The notes beneath the pieces were generated by a model, which did no database searches, was not told the DNA's origin, and was given only the letters and a program-made list of their open reading frames with translations. Below are positions 34,819-43,344 of a DNA stretch of 64,000 nt, one piece after another. The stretch's first letter is position 1. The number at the start of each line of letters is the position of its first letter. Origin of the DNA: Nitrosophilus labii (GTDB taxonomy: Bacteria; Campylobacterota; Campylobacteria; Campylobacterales; Nitratiruptoraceae); contig NZ_AP022826.1 of NCBI RefSeq assembly GCF_014466985.1, positions 1,116,001-1,180,000 of the forward strand, read 5' to 3'. A program made the translations under genes and the position numbers.

Positions 34819-35146
34819 GTGAAGGTTTTTCGTTACATATAAAGGCTAGTTTAACATCCATCTCAAAAACAACACCTTCATCTTTATAGATTGTTTGTCT
34901 TAGTTTTACAAAAACTTTTCTAATTTCCAAAATTTTTGTCTTAACCTCCAAAATATCAGCAAATTTCGCACTTTTTTTAAATGATGCATCTATATGTACT
35001 ACTACAAAATGACACCCATCTTTTACAGGAAGCATACCGTTTTGGAAAAATAGCTCGCTCCTTGCTCTTTCGCAAAATTTTAGGTAGTTAGCATAGTAAA
35101 CTACTCCGCCGAGATCCGTATCTTCGTAATAGACTCTTATCTTCAC
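34766..35146 (-). CDS. ybgC: YbgC/FadM-type acyl-CoA thioesterase
   Basis: A 126-residue hotdog-fold protein with the 4-hydroxybenzoyl-CoA thioesterase signature YYEDTDLGGVVYYANYLKF; the Asp of EDTD is the catalytic residue. It probably hydrolyses short or medium acyl-CoA or acyl-ACP; in many proteobacteria it accompanies Tol-Pal genes, which are not seen here. The tail-to-tail 53 bp overlap with the upstream plus-strand gene is real coding on both strands, as both proteins are full length. Confidence 0.9.
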   Translation of the reverse strand: MKIRVYYEDTDLGGVVYYANYLKFCERARSELFFQNGMLPVKDGCHFVVVHIDASFKKSAKFADILEVKTKILEIRKVFVKLRQTIYKDEGVVFEMDVKLAFICNEKPSPIPKEFLDLFQNFSQEF

Positions 35147-35545
35147 TCTTTTTTCCCCTTAAATACGATACTTTGAATAATATTATTTAATTTTGTGCCC
35201 AAAATCGTGCCTAAAAACTTGCAATTCTTAAAAAAATAATTCTTTCATTGAACAACATTTTATATGTTAAACATTATTTTAATGAATTTTGATTATAATT
35301 TCTACTAAGTACTACCAAGGTAGTCCTCTTCCCTCAATTAACGGTAATGATCCTGGGATTTGTAAATTTTTATAGTTTTTTACTAATTTCACTTATCCAA
35401 CTTATCAGATTTAACTAAGTTGTCATAAAAGTCCCATAAATAGGACTTGTCCGACTTATCCTACTTATCCTCATCAATTTTTAAAAGCTTTCCAAACTTT
35501 TTAATTGAACCCTCTGAACAAATACCAATTATAAAACAATTGTAA
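35147..35545. other. A+T-rich gap with a gene remnant and short repeats, left of the IS3 copy
   Basis: No intact gene. At 35461-35541 the minus strand reads the C-terminal end of a protein (ICSEGSIKKFGKLLKIDEDK then stop), cut off by the IS3 end. At about 35390-35475 there is a cluster of degenerate 9-nt units (ACTTATCCT, GGACTTGTC and similar) with inverted partners. The remainder shows no recognisable signal. Confidence 0.5.
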
Positions 35546-35566
35546 TGCCCCTCCTTTTTTGCACAC

Positions 35567-36745
35567 CTAAGCTGCTAAACGAAACACTTCTGCCGGTGTT
35601 TTGTATTGAAGCGCCGAATGTTTTCTTTGTTGGTTATAAAAATCTATCCATTCTCCAATAATTTTGTTAGCCTCCTTGAGTGATTTGAAGTTATAATACC
35701 AAATACACTCCTCTTTGATTGTCCTGAAAAACCTCTCTATCATTCCATTTTGTCCTCAGCTGCACCTGCGGGGTTGTCGCCTTTGGCTCGGACGCTCTGG
35801 AGTATATGGTGTAATGAACTCCTGGGAAAAATTATACTCTTTGACCGTTTTGGTGAACGACTTGCTAGTGAAGACAAGACCGTTGTCACTTCGAAGGACG
35901 ATCTTGCTTTCAAATCTTTTAAGTTTACCAAACCGGTATATCAGTCCTTCCTGCAGTGCTGCTTCTGCTGTCTTGGCTTTTCCGTTTTCAGAGAGCCTCC
36001 AACCAACGATCTCACGTGTACAGGTATCGATGACACAGGCTAAGGTTGCCCAACCATCTTGCAAACTCCAAACTCTTATCATATCGATAGCCCATCTTTG
36101 ATTGGGATATTGTGAGCGTGATGGCATCACCTTTGCCCTCGGCCTATGACCTTTTGCTCGTTTTCTCACCTGCCAGCCTTTAATCTGCAGTATACGTTGT
36201 ACTAACTTCTTGTTCATTCCAAGTAGCAGTGCCAATCATCTATAACCGTAAGTGGGAAACTCCTTGATCTTCTCTTTGACCTTTCGGACTCGCTCCTCAT
36301 CCACTCTTGGTGTTCTTTGAACTGATTTGTAGTAAAAGCTCCTACGAACAATGCCAAAAAGATGGCAGAGTTTTGTGATGCTGATCAAATAACCTTCATC
36401 TCTCATTTCGCTCTGCACCTGCATCACTTCTTCTTTTCCCCTACAGAAGTCGTACTTTTTTAATGCAATATTTTCCAATGTCAGTTCATCAATAACTGCT
36501 TTCATCTCTTTTATTTTCTCTTCATAAAGTGCAGCTATATCTTTTGGACGAGACCGAAGTTGGTTCTCCATACCTTTTCTGGCTTCTTCCATCCACTCCT
36601 CGATTTCTCCAGATGTTAGGTCATATCTGCGTGAAACCTCTGTAACAGTTACTTTTCCTTGAAAAATATCCATCACTATTTTCGCTTTTTTCTTTGCTAT
36701 GAATCGTTTTATCTCTTCTTCTGGATTTTTATCTAATTTCTCCAT
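35567..36745 (-). pseudogene. IS3-family transposase, two lesions (TGA codon and 42-bp insertion)
   Basis: One frame runs from ATG 36745 to the stop at 35567-35569. It begins with a DUF1153-like helix-turn-helix and leucine-zipper part, then an IS3 OrfB part with the rve DDE core (RWAIDMIRVW, VLRSDNGLVFTS, and TPYTPE). A TGA at 36236-36238 replaces what should be Trp after TYGYR. A 42-bp insert at 35753-35794 then splits TPYTPE from QNGMIERFFRTIKEE and adds a second stop. Beyond the insert the frame continues to a normal IS3 end (WIDFYNQQRKHSALQYKTPAEVFRLAA). Active transposase is not expected. Confidence 0.85.
35753..35794. other. 42-bp G+C-rich insertion inside the IS3 transposase
   Basis: 28 of 42 bases are G or C, against about one third in the surroundings. 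The segment starts TCCTCAGCTGCACC and ends TTTGGCTCGGACG; in the transposase frame it reads RPSQRRQPRRCS then a stop. No similar sequence occurs elsewhere in the window. Confidence 0.8.
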
Positions 36746-36809
36746 TCTTTGAGCCCTTCATTTTCTCATTCTTTATGTATTATACACTGTGCAGTTGGAC
36801 TAGGGGTCA

Positions 36810-37119
36810 GTATAGTCAGTATAGGTATCCTGCGCTCCAAGATAACCTGGAAAGAGTGTCTCTATCTCACCTTGTGCAACTTTTTCCTCTTTTGCTTTCT
36901 CAAGAGCTTCTTTGGCACTCTTTTCTTCTAAAGCTTTAAGTCTTAGCTTCATTGTCTGGAGATTGTGTCTGAACCATACGTTTCTTACTCCTCCTACAGA
37001 GTAAAAATTCCTCTTTTTTTCAATTCGTTACTCGCTCGTATCTGTCCATGGGCGGATTGCTCTATAGCATAAGCAACTACAGCTTCTTCTATCTCTTTTG
37101 CCGCCCTATTTTTTGTCAT
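36810..37119 (-). pseudogene. IS481-type transposase remnant (N-terminal part, frameshifted)
   Basis: From an ATG at 37119 the minus strand reads KEIEEAVVAYAIEQSAHGQIRASNELKKRGIF. After loss of one base it continues in another frame as GGVRNVWFRHNLQTMKLRLKALEEK and ends IETLFPGYLGAQDTYTD at the IS3 border. This is the helix-turn-helix half of an IS481-family transposase as I know it. The rest of the gene is missing. The IS3 copy most likely inserted into it. Confidence 0.7.
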
Positions 37120-37235
37120 CGGCAATGCTAAAATACACCATAACGGCAAAGTGAAAATGTACCACCTGCGAAGTTAAAAAATAGAAGATTTTGTAAAATC
37201 TTCTTCTTTAGTTTTAAAGAGGGAGATTGGATGAA

Positions 37236-38372
37236 ATGATAAGCTATGAGGAGTTTGTAATGATACACACTTTAAAAAAGCAGGGGTACAGCATAAGGGG
37301 GATATCGAGAATTACCGGTTTAGATAGAAGAACAATTTCAAAAAGACTCAAGGAAGAGAGTTTGAAACCAAGGAAAAAAGTTGTTTACAAATCGAAGCTC
37401 GATACTTTTAAATCGTATATTGAAAAAAGAGTAAAAGAGGCTTTGCCAGATAAAATCCCTTCCACTGTTATTTACAGGGAGATTTTGGATATGGGATATG
37501 AAGGAAAAGGAAGAGTTGTTCAAAGCTTTGTAAGTGATTTATATAAAAAGTTTATGCCTTTAAAAGAGGAGAGTATTGTAAGATTTGAGACTTTGCCTGG
37601 TGAGCAAGCTCAAGTTGATTGGACAGTTATAAAAGGCGGCAAAAATCCAATATATGCATTTATAATGATACTTGGATACAGCAGATATACATACGTCTGT
37701 TTTACGGACAATATGAGATATGAGACATTTGAAGATTGCCATAAAAAAGCATATTCTTACTTTGGCGGAATACCTAAAAATATACTTTATGATAACCTAA
37801 AAAGTGTTGTAATAAAAAGAAACGCATATGGAGCAGGAAAACACAAATTTAATGAAAAGTTTCTTGATTTTTCACGAGACTACGGTTTCAATCCACTTCT
37901 ATGCAAACCATATAGAGCTAAAACGAAAGGGAAAGTTGAAAGATATATAGGATATTTGAAAAGAAACTTCTATATACCCTTAAAAGCAAAGCTGAAAAAT
38001 TCTTCTCTTGTCATCGATTGTAAGCTTTTAAATTCACAAATATTTAGCTGGCTTGAGATTACAAGTAATAGAGTACATTCTACACTGAAGCAAAAACCGA
38101 GAGAACTGTTTGAAATAGAAAAGAAGGCTCTGCTGCCACTTGTAAAAACAGCAGAGCCGAGGAGTTCATTAATGATACATACGAAAAGTAATTCTACAAA
38201 CAAAAAGGTTTTTGTGTCAATAGATAAAAACAACAACTTTTTTAGAAAAACCGAATATTCAAAAGAGGATAATAAACTTTATTTAAAAATATTGGATGAT
38301 AAAGTAAAAATAGAACCACAAACCTCTTTGAAAGATTATGAGGATTTGTTACAGGAGGCTGTAAATGAGTAG
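37236..38372 (+). CDS. istA: IS21-family transposase IstA
   Basis: A 378-residue integrase-type transposase. The N-terminal helix-turn-helix is GYSIRGISRITGLDRRTISKRL. The rve catalytic core follows, with Asp in QAQVDWT, Asp in NILYDNLKSVV and Glu in KGKVERYIGYLK, the D-D-E triad. The ATG at 37236 has GGGAG ten bases upstream; a TTG at 37227 is too near it. It overlaps istB by 8 bp, the normal IS21 arrangement. Confidence 0.92.
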   Translation: MISYEEFVMIHTLKKQGYSIRGISRITGLDRRTISKRLKEESLKPRKKVVYKSKLDTFKSYIEKRVKEALPDKIPSTVIYREILDMGYEGKGRVVQSFVSDLYKKFMPLKEESIVRFETLPGEQAQVDWTVIKGGKNPIYAFIMILGYSRYTYVCFTDNMRYETFEDCHKKAYSYFGGIPKNILYDNLKSVVIKRNAYGAGKHKFNEKFLDFSRDYGFNPLLCKPYRAKTKGKVERYIGYLKRNFYIPLKAKLKNSSLVIDCKLLNSQIFSWLEITSNRVHSTLKQKPRELFEIEKKALLPLVKTAEPRSSLMIHTKSNSTNKKVFVSIDKNNNFFRKTEYSKEDNKLYLKILDDKVKIEPQTSLKDYEDLLQEAVNE

Positions 38373-39180
38373 CAATAAATCAATACAAAAAAAGAGCATA
38401 TCATATGAAGCAGCCTCTATAGATGAAAGAATAAAAGAGTATGCCCTAATTTTCAGATTACCGGCAATACAAGAGAGCTACTCATATATCGCAGAACAGT
38501 CTATGAAAGAGAATCTCTCATATACCCGGTTTTTATTGAAACTATTTGAGTATGAGTATGAAAAAAAGATTCAAAGGTCCAAAGAAACCACTCTTAGATT
38601 GGCGGGATTTCCAAAGGTTAAAACTTTAGAGATGTTTGACTTTAAAAGCTCATCTGTAGATAAAAATATGATAAATGAACTATCTACTCTAAGGTTTATA
38701 GATAATGCCGAAAATATCCTGCTTATTGGTCCAAGCGGTGTAGGAAAAACCCATCTTGCCATAGCCTTGGGATATATAGCAACACAAAATAGAATAAAGA
38801 CCAGGTTTATTACCGCTGCAGATCTGCTATTGCAGCTTGAAATAGCCCAGCAGGCAGGCAGATTGAACGACTATTTTAAAAAAGTGATAAATATCCCAAA
38901 ACTCTTGATAATAGATGAATTTGGATATATAAAACTAAATGAAAATCAGGCCAACCTCTTTTTCCAGGTAATCAACAAAAGATACGAGAGCGGCTCGATC
39001 ATAATCACATCCAATCTTAACTTTACCAAATTCAAGGAGGTACTTAACAATGATGAAGCATTGACTACTGCAATACTTGATAGACTTATTCATCACAGTC
39101 ATATCTTAAACATTCAGGGTGAAAGCTATAGGCTTAAGCAAAAAAGAAAAGCAGGTATTTTTACAGGGTTAAACAGTTAG
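38365..39180 (+). CDS. istB: IS21-family helper ATPase IstB
   Basis: A 271-residue DnaC-like AAA+ ATPase. It has Walker A LIGPSGVGKTHLA, Walker B KLLIIDEFGYIKL, and sensor region IIITSNLNFTKF. IstB assembles on target DNA and stimulates the IstA strand-transfer complex. It is full length, with GGAGGC upstream of the ATG inside istA. Confidence 0.93.
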   Translation: MSSNKSIQKKSISYEAASIDERIKEYALIFRLPAIQESYSYIAEQSMKENLSYTRFLLKLFEYEYEKKIQRSKETTLRLAGFPKVKTLEMFDFKSSSVDKNMINELSTLRFIDNAENILLIGPSGVGKTHLAIALGYIATQNRIKTRFITAADLLLQLEIAQQAGRLNDYFKKVINIPKLLIIDEFGYIKLNENQANLFFQVINKRYESGSIIITSNLNFTKFKEVLNNDEALTTAILDRLIHHSHILNIQGESYRLKQKRKAGIFTGLNS

Positions 39181-39240
39181 TTTCTCAATGTAACAGGTGG
39201 TGCATTTTTACATTGCCGAAGTGGTACATTTTTGGGTTGC

Positions 39241-39517
39241 ACTTGACAATGTTTGAGTATCTCATAAAACGGGTTGCACTTTTGGAACATACATTAATGA
39301 CCGGAAACAAAGATATTTTAAAAAAGAAGAGCTTGAACATATTTACGAAGCGTTTGTTAAATCGATGAAAAGTTAAAATTGGCTGAGTGGATAAGTGGTT
39401 GAGTAGTTGGTTAGGAGAGTTGGTTATAAAACTACTCAACTGTTTTAACTATTTTAACCAATATCCAATATTTAATATCTTTTGCTATAATTTTAAAAAA
39501 TCTAAAAAGGATTTTAA
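39241..39517. other. Gap with a gene remnant and inverted repeats, between IS21 and aspC
   Basis: At 39284-39376 the plus strand reads the C-terminal tail of a lost gene (GTYINDRKQRYFKKEELEHI onward to a stop). A repeat cluster of TTGAGTAGTTGG-type units follows, with an exact 11-bp inverted pair GTTGAGTAGTT (39398-39408) and AACTACTCAAC (39430-39440). The rest is the aspC promoter region. Confidence 0.5.
39486..39491 (+). promoter_or_regulatory. Candidate -10 box for aspC
   Basis: TATAAT preceded by TTTTGC, 26 bp upstream of the ATG; AAAAAGGA is the ribosome binding site. Confidence 0.45.
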
Positions 39518-40681
39518 ATGTTTTCTAAAAGGATAGAGTCTCTTTCAGAATCTATGACTATAGCGATAACATCGCTAGCTAGAGAGTTAAGGGCTAGCGG
39601 AAAAGACGTTCTTAGTTTCTCAGCCGGTGAACCCGATTTTGATACTCCAAAAGCTATAAAAGAGGCCGCTATAAAGGCTATGGAAGAAGGTTTCACAAAA
39701 TATACGGCCGTTGAAGGTATCCCTGAACTTTTAGAAGCTATTAGTGATAAGCTTAAAAGAGATAATAACCTAACATATTCAAAAAAGCAGATCATAGTTA
39801 GTAACGGCGCAAAGCAGTCACTTTTTAACCTTTTTCAAGCTTTAATCGATAAAGGAGATGAAGTAATCATACCTTCACCGTACTGGGTAACCTACCCCGA
39901 ACTTGTAAAATATTCCGAAGGAGTACCGGTTTTTGTAGATACCACAGAAGAGAGCGGTTTTAAAATCACTCCTGAACAACTTAAAAAAGCGATTACTCCT
40001 AAAACAAAAATGCTCATCTTAACCACGCCTTCAAACCCTACGGGAGCGGTTTACTTGAAAGAGGAACTAGAAGCTCTGGCCGAGGTTTTAAAAGGAACGG
40101 ATATATATGTGGCAAGTGATGAGATGTACGAAAAACTAACTTACGAAGGGGAGTTTGTCTCAACGGCTTCAATTAGCGAAGATATGTATAACAGAACTAT
40201 TACTATAAACGGTCTTAGCAAATCCGCGGCAATGACGGGATGGAGATTTGGTTATCTTGCAGCGCCTAATGAAGAAATAGTAAAAGCTATGAAAAAACTC
40301 CAGTCTCAAAGTACCTCAAATATCTGTTCTATTACACAAAAGGCCGCTATTCCTGGACTAGATGGAACTATAGATAAAGATATAGAGTACATGAAAGAGC
40401 AATTTAAAAAAAGAAGAGACGAAGCTTGCGATATGTTCAATAGTATAGGGGGCTTAAGCGTAATCAAACCTGCCGGTGCGTTTTATCTTTTTGTAAATCA
40501 CTCCGAAATAGAAAATGACTCTTTAAAGTTCGCAAAAGAGTTTTTAGAAAAGGAAGGAGTTGCCGTAGTTCCAGGTATCGGTTTTGGTAAAGATGGATAC
40601 TTCAGATTCAGCTTTGCAACTGATATTGAAACTATAAGAGAAGGTATTAACAGAATAAAAAGATTTGTTCAAAACTATTAA
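39518..40681 (+). CDS. aspC: Aspartate aminotransferase (class I PLP)
   Basis: A 387-residue fold-type I aminotransferase of the Ib subgroup. Key stretches are SAGEPDFDTP (N-terminal substrate strand), NPTGAVY, the PLP lysine in NGLSKSAAMTGWRFGY, and the C-terminal substrate arginine in GYFRFSFA. It moves the amino group between aspartate and 2-oxoglutarate; prephenate aminotransferase activity also occurs in this subgroup. It is monocistronic, with a hairpin after it. Confidence 0.93.
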   Translation: MFSKRIESLSESMTIAITSLARELRASGKDVLSFSAGEPDFDTPKAIKEAAIKAMEEGFTKYTAVEGIPELLEAISDKLKRDNNLTYSKKQIIVSNGAKQSLFNLFQALIDKGDEVIIPSPYWVTYPELVKYSEGVPVFVDTTEESGFKITPEQLKKAITPKTKMLILTTPSNPTGAVYLKEELEALAEVLKGTDIYVASDEMYEKLTYEGEFVSTASISEDMYNRTITINGLSKSAAMTGWRFGYLAAPNEEIVKAMKKLQSQSTSNICSITQKAAIPGLDGTIDKDIEYMKEQFKKRRDEACDMFNSIGGLSVIKPAGAFYLFVNHSEIENDSLKFAKEFLEKEGVAVVPGIGFGKDGYFRFSFATDIETIREGINRIKRFVQNY

Positions 40682-40689
40682 TAATCTTT

Positions 40690-40707
40690 AAAGGGCTTAC
40701 GCCCTTT
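40690..40707. terminator. Hairpin terminator between aspC and the convergent small gene
   Basis: AAAGGGC / GCCCTTT seven-bp stem with a TTAC loop, in the 42 bp between two convergent genes. T-runs are short on both sides, so efficiency is uncertain. Confidence 0.65.
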
Positions 40708-40723
40708 TGGATTTTCTTAAAAT

Positions 40724-41017
40724 TTACTCGCCTCCAACTACTCCATCATCAATATCGGGTTTTGATTGTTCGTTTATATAATCTTTTCCAAACTCACTCT
40801 TAGCTAGTTTCAACGCCTCTATTAAATCGTCGATATTTTCATAAGGAATATGAACTTTCCACTCCGGTTCGTTTGCGTTACCGTTTAGCGAGATGCCTAT
40901 ACTAACTACCGGCTCACTCTTTTGTCCATATGGTTCGGTAACATGCGCTACTGAAACTATACCCTCTTTTGTTCCGTATAGATTAAATATCTTTATCTCA
41001 CTTCTTGTTTTAGCCAT
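40724..41017 (-). CDS. Conserved-looking hypothetical protein, 97 residues
   Basis: A soluble protein with alternating beta strands (EIKIFNLYGTKEGIVSVAHV, PVVSIGISL, EWKVHIPYENI) followed by one helix (DDLIEALKLAKSEFGKDYI) and an acidic, disordered tail. AGGAGC precedes the ATG at 41017. It has no membrane span, Cys cluster or known catalytic motif. I do not recognise it; coding quality (third-position pattern and ribosome binding site) supports a real gene. Confidence 0.65.
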   Translation of the reverse strand: MAKTRSEIKIFNLYGTKEGIVSVAHVTEPYGQKSEPVVSIGISLNGNANEPEWKVHIPYENIDDLIEALKLAKSEFGKDYINEQSKPDIDDGVVGGE

Positions 41018-41201
41018 AACCGCTCCTTTTTTAACCTGGTTTTTAAAAAGTATAGCACAAAACTTTAAATTAACAAAATTTCAGTTAAGAACATTTTACA
41101 AGCACTACGATGTAGATTTCGCCTTTTGCATTTTTTGGTAATCTATCAAAATCCATTTGTCTTACTATCCTAGCCTCTTAATTGGAAGTTATAAAAGTGA
41201 C

Positions 41202-41488
41202 CTAATCAAAAGATATAGTTGGCTTTTTAAAATATGGTTCAAAGTTGTTATCGATACCCATCTTGTCTATAACTATCTTATCATACAAAAAGTTTAAAAA
41301 GTAACTTTTTTGTACATCGTACATCTTTTTTCTTAATTAAGATTTACCGTATAAATCCCCTTTTTATAAAAGTGTCTGTTTCCTATACTAAAACGCTCAT
41401 CTCTTAACGCTAACGAAATACCCTCTTTTACATCCTTATACTTATGATTTAAAACTATTGTTGAATTTGATAGTGGATAAATGATCAT
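41202..41488 (-). pseudogene. Two fragments of a decayed gene, frame-shifted
   Basis: From an ATG at 41488 the strand reads KDVKEGISLALRDERFSIGN to a stop at 41333. In another frame, from an ATG at 41324, it reads YFLNFLYDKIVIDKMGIDNN to a stop at 41202. The two look like parts of one protein joined by an indel. I cannot identify the family. Each fragment alone could be a tiny gene, which is less likely. Confidence 0.4.
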
Positions 41489-41744
41489 CTTTTTATAAAA
41501 TATATTCGTATATATTAAAAATATGACGAAATTGATGATAAAAAAGATTTGTGGCCGTTGCGAAGTGATCCAACCTATAAGGTGTCTTTTATATAAATAT
41601 CTTTTTCTTCACAAAAAAATTTGAATATAAAGCCAAGTATATATGAGCTTTATTTTTTAATAGAAAATAACATACTTTTACAAAATCCCAATCTTCACAA
41701 ATATATGGCATCTGTGAAAAACTTCATAAAACGGTATAACAAGA

Positions 41745-41812
41745 GTTCTGTGCAGTAGCATTTCGAAAAAAATCTACAAATCAATAGAGGAGTTACAAAA
41801 TGATTTAAACCA
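41745..41812 (+). pseudogene. IS481-type transposase C-terminal scrap
   Basis: FCAVAFRK in one frame and KKIYKSIEELQNDLNQ in the next, joined across an A-run, matches the C-terminal part of IS481-like transposases. It may be kin to the N-terminal remnant at 36810-37119, about 5 kb away. Too short for certainty. Confidence 0.4.
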
Positions 41813-42091
41813 AAGATTACGACGATTATTTTTATGCAATAAGCGGTGAATGTTCTATAGATATTTCGTAAGATAGCTCACCATAAGAAACCATAAGCAA
41901 AATGAGAAAGTAATACCAATAGCTTTAATTCAGACAAATACTAACCCCCAAAATCTAATTAGCTACCATAGCTTCACAAAGAAAAAACGAGGTCTTAGCC
42001 GAATATCAAAAATATCAACAAAACACTTTAGAAAAAAAATTGTACGCTTTTTTACGATAAATTAACTTTATATTAAAGTTTCCAAAGCCAT

Positions 42092-42649
42092 TTAAAAATG
42101 ATGGATAGTACAGACAATTTTTTGGAATTTTTCTAGACAATCTTCACAAAATAGATACCCTTTTTTATCGGTCTCATCGATAGAGTTCGAAAAGTTCATA
42201 ACACAAGGAAAATTTGAACAGTGTTCAAGCCCTAAAGTATGACCTATCTCGTGAATAGATTCTGTTAGAACTCTATTAAATAACAACGAATCGTTCTCAG
42301 GAAGATTATAAAACGAGTTTTTAAGCCTTTTCGTCGATACGATACATACGGAATAAAAAGGAGAAGCCATCCCAAAAACAAAATTTAGTCCCGGCTCAAA
42401 TAGATCAACGTCGCATATCCCAAGAATAATATCTTCTTCAAAATCTTTCTCCAAAAGTAGAGTCTCCAAAAACTTTTCCGCTAAAAACTGCCTTCTTAGC
42501 GGATTATAAGCGGAGTACGGCAAAGGCAGATCGCCGATATATTGAACCTCCATATTTAAAACTTCTTTGACTTTTACAGTAAGCTTTTTAATAAACGATA
42601 TATCACTAATAGAAAACGTTTTTATCAAAACTCTTCTATATCTACCCAT
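42092..42649 (-). CDS. amzA: Archaemetzincin-family metallopeptidase
   Basis: A 185-residue zinc peptidase with the full family pattern: HEIGHTLGLEHC (HExxHxxGxxHC), then Cys-Val-Met four residues on and a final CEDC pair, which together give a catalytic zinc and a structural zinc. Archaemetzincins prefer basic P1' residues in characterised members; the cellular role is unknown. It lies 8 bp downstream of nrdG on the same strand, so it may be transcribed with the anaerobic reductase genes. Confidence 0.9.
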   Translation of the reverse strand: MGRYRRVLIKTFSISDISFIKKLTVKVKEVLNMEVQYIGDLPLPYSAYNPLRRQFLAEKFLETLLLEKDFEEDIILGICDVDLFEPGLNFVFGMASPFYSVCIVSTKRLKNSFYNLPENDSLLFNRVLTESIHEIGHTLGLEHCSNFPCVMNFSNSIDETDKKGYLFCEDCLEKFQKIVCTIHHF

Positions 42650-42657
42650 ATTTCTAC

Positions 42658-43344
42658 CTAAAAATTTCTAAAACCAGCTTCAACGGCTAAATTGAGTTTG
42701 TCTATAGCTAAAATTCTTTTTTGGTTTTGCATATCCTCTAGAAGCTTTTCTATCTTTATAAAGTTTTGAATATAAAATTTTCCTCTAAAATTCATATTTT
42801 TTAAGATTTTAGAAATATCTTCAACATCATTTTCGTTTAAAAGGTCGGTATGAACCGTAGTTCTTACTTCAAACTCTATGTTTGAGTCGTTTAATATCTT
42901 CAACGACTCTATCGTTTTATCAAAAAAATTAGTTTTTGTTATCTTCTGATACTTCTCTTTTGTAGCTTTTAGATCAAGAGCCACATAATCCAAAAGCCCC
43001 TCATCTAAAAGTTCTTTTAATAGTTTTGGATTGCTTCCGTTGGTATCGAGTTTTATTTTATAACCCAAATCTTTAACGGCTTTACAGATCTTCTCCAAAT
43101 CTTTATGCAGAGTAGGTTCGCCGCCACTTATTACTGCTCCTTCTAAGACCCTTCTTCGTTTTTTCAAAAACTTTAAAATTTCAGAAAAATCTTTCTCGTT
43201 TTTTCCAAAAACTATATCCGGATTGTGGCAATAAGGACATCTCATATTGCATCCGGCAAGCCAGATTATACAAGACGGCCTGTCCGGAAAATCAAGCAGA
43301 GTAAAAGTCGTTAATCCGTATACCTTTATACCGCTATCTTGCAT
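42658..43344 (-). CDS. nrdG: Anaerobic ribonucleotide reductase activating enzyme (radical SAM)
   Basis: A 228-residue radical SAM enzyme with CNMRCPYC (CxxxCxxC) holding the [4Fe-4S] cluster, and the GGEPTL SAM motif. It makes the glycyl radical on NrdD. It is longer than the E. coli NrdG (154 residues) and belongs to the PflA-like, longer type usual in Campylobacterota and thermophiles. Its 5' end overlaps the small glycyl-radical gene by 19 bp, which fits activation of that small protein. Confidence 0.92.
   Translation of the reverse strand: MQDSGIKVYGLTTFTLLDFPDRPSCIIWLAGCNMRCPYCHNPDIVFGKNEKDFSEILKFLKKRRRVLEGAVISGGEPTLHKDLEKICKAVKDLGYKIKLDTNGSNPKLLKELLDEGLLDYVALDLKATKEKYQKITKTNFFDKTIESLKILNDSNIEFEVRTTVHTDLLNENDVEDISKILKNMNFRGKFYIQNFIKIEKLLEDMQNQKRILAIDKLNLAVEAGFRNF

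Larger units (their letters stand above)
35546..36809 (-). mobile_element. IS3-family insertion sequence, inactive copy
   Basis: An element of about 1.26 kb. Its imperfect inverted ends start TGCCCCTCC on the left and TGACCCCTA on the right and both close on TGCACA. It holds one broken transposase gene. A clean target duplication was not found. The right end abuts an IS481-type remnant, so the copy probably landed inside that older element. Confidence 0.75.
37126..39240 (+). mobile_element. IS21-family insertion sequence
   Basis: An element of about 2.1 kb with istA and istB overlapping by 8 bp. Long multi-repeat inverted ends are present: 37130-37175 on the left pairs with about 39187-39232 on the right (shared AAAATGYACCACCTG and CGGCAA blocks, about 46 bp). 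Both genes look intact, so the element may be active. It lies directly next to the IS481 remnant. Confidence 0.85.
41018..42091. other. 1.1 kb of decayed DNA without an intact gene
   Basis: Only fragments are readable: minus-strand pieces at 41202-41324 and 41333-41488; plus-strand pieces at about 41519-41600 (KYDEIDDKKDLWPLRSDP) and 41610-41754 (KPSIYELYFLIENN); and an IS481-like piece at 41745-41812. None has a ribosome binding site with an intact frame. Probably a graveyard of insertions. No RNA gene or repeat array was seen. Confidence 0.55.

Noticed and set aside
35715-36101. Plus-strand 128-residue open frame over the IS3 element
   Set aside because: It is the antisense of the rve domain and the 42-bp insert; the minus-strand frame has all IS3 motifs.
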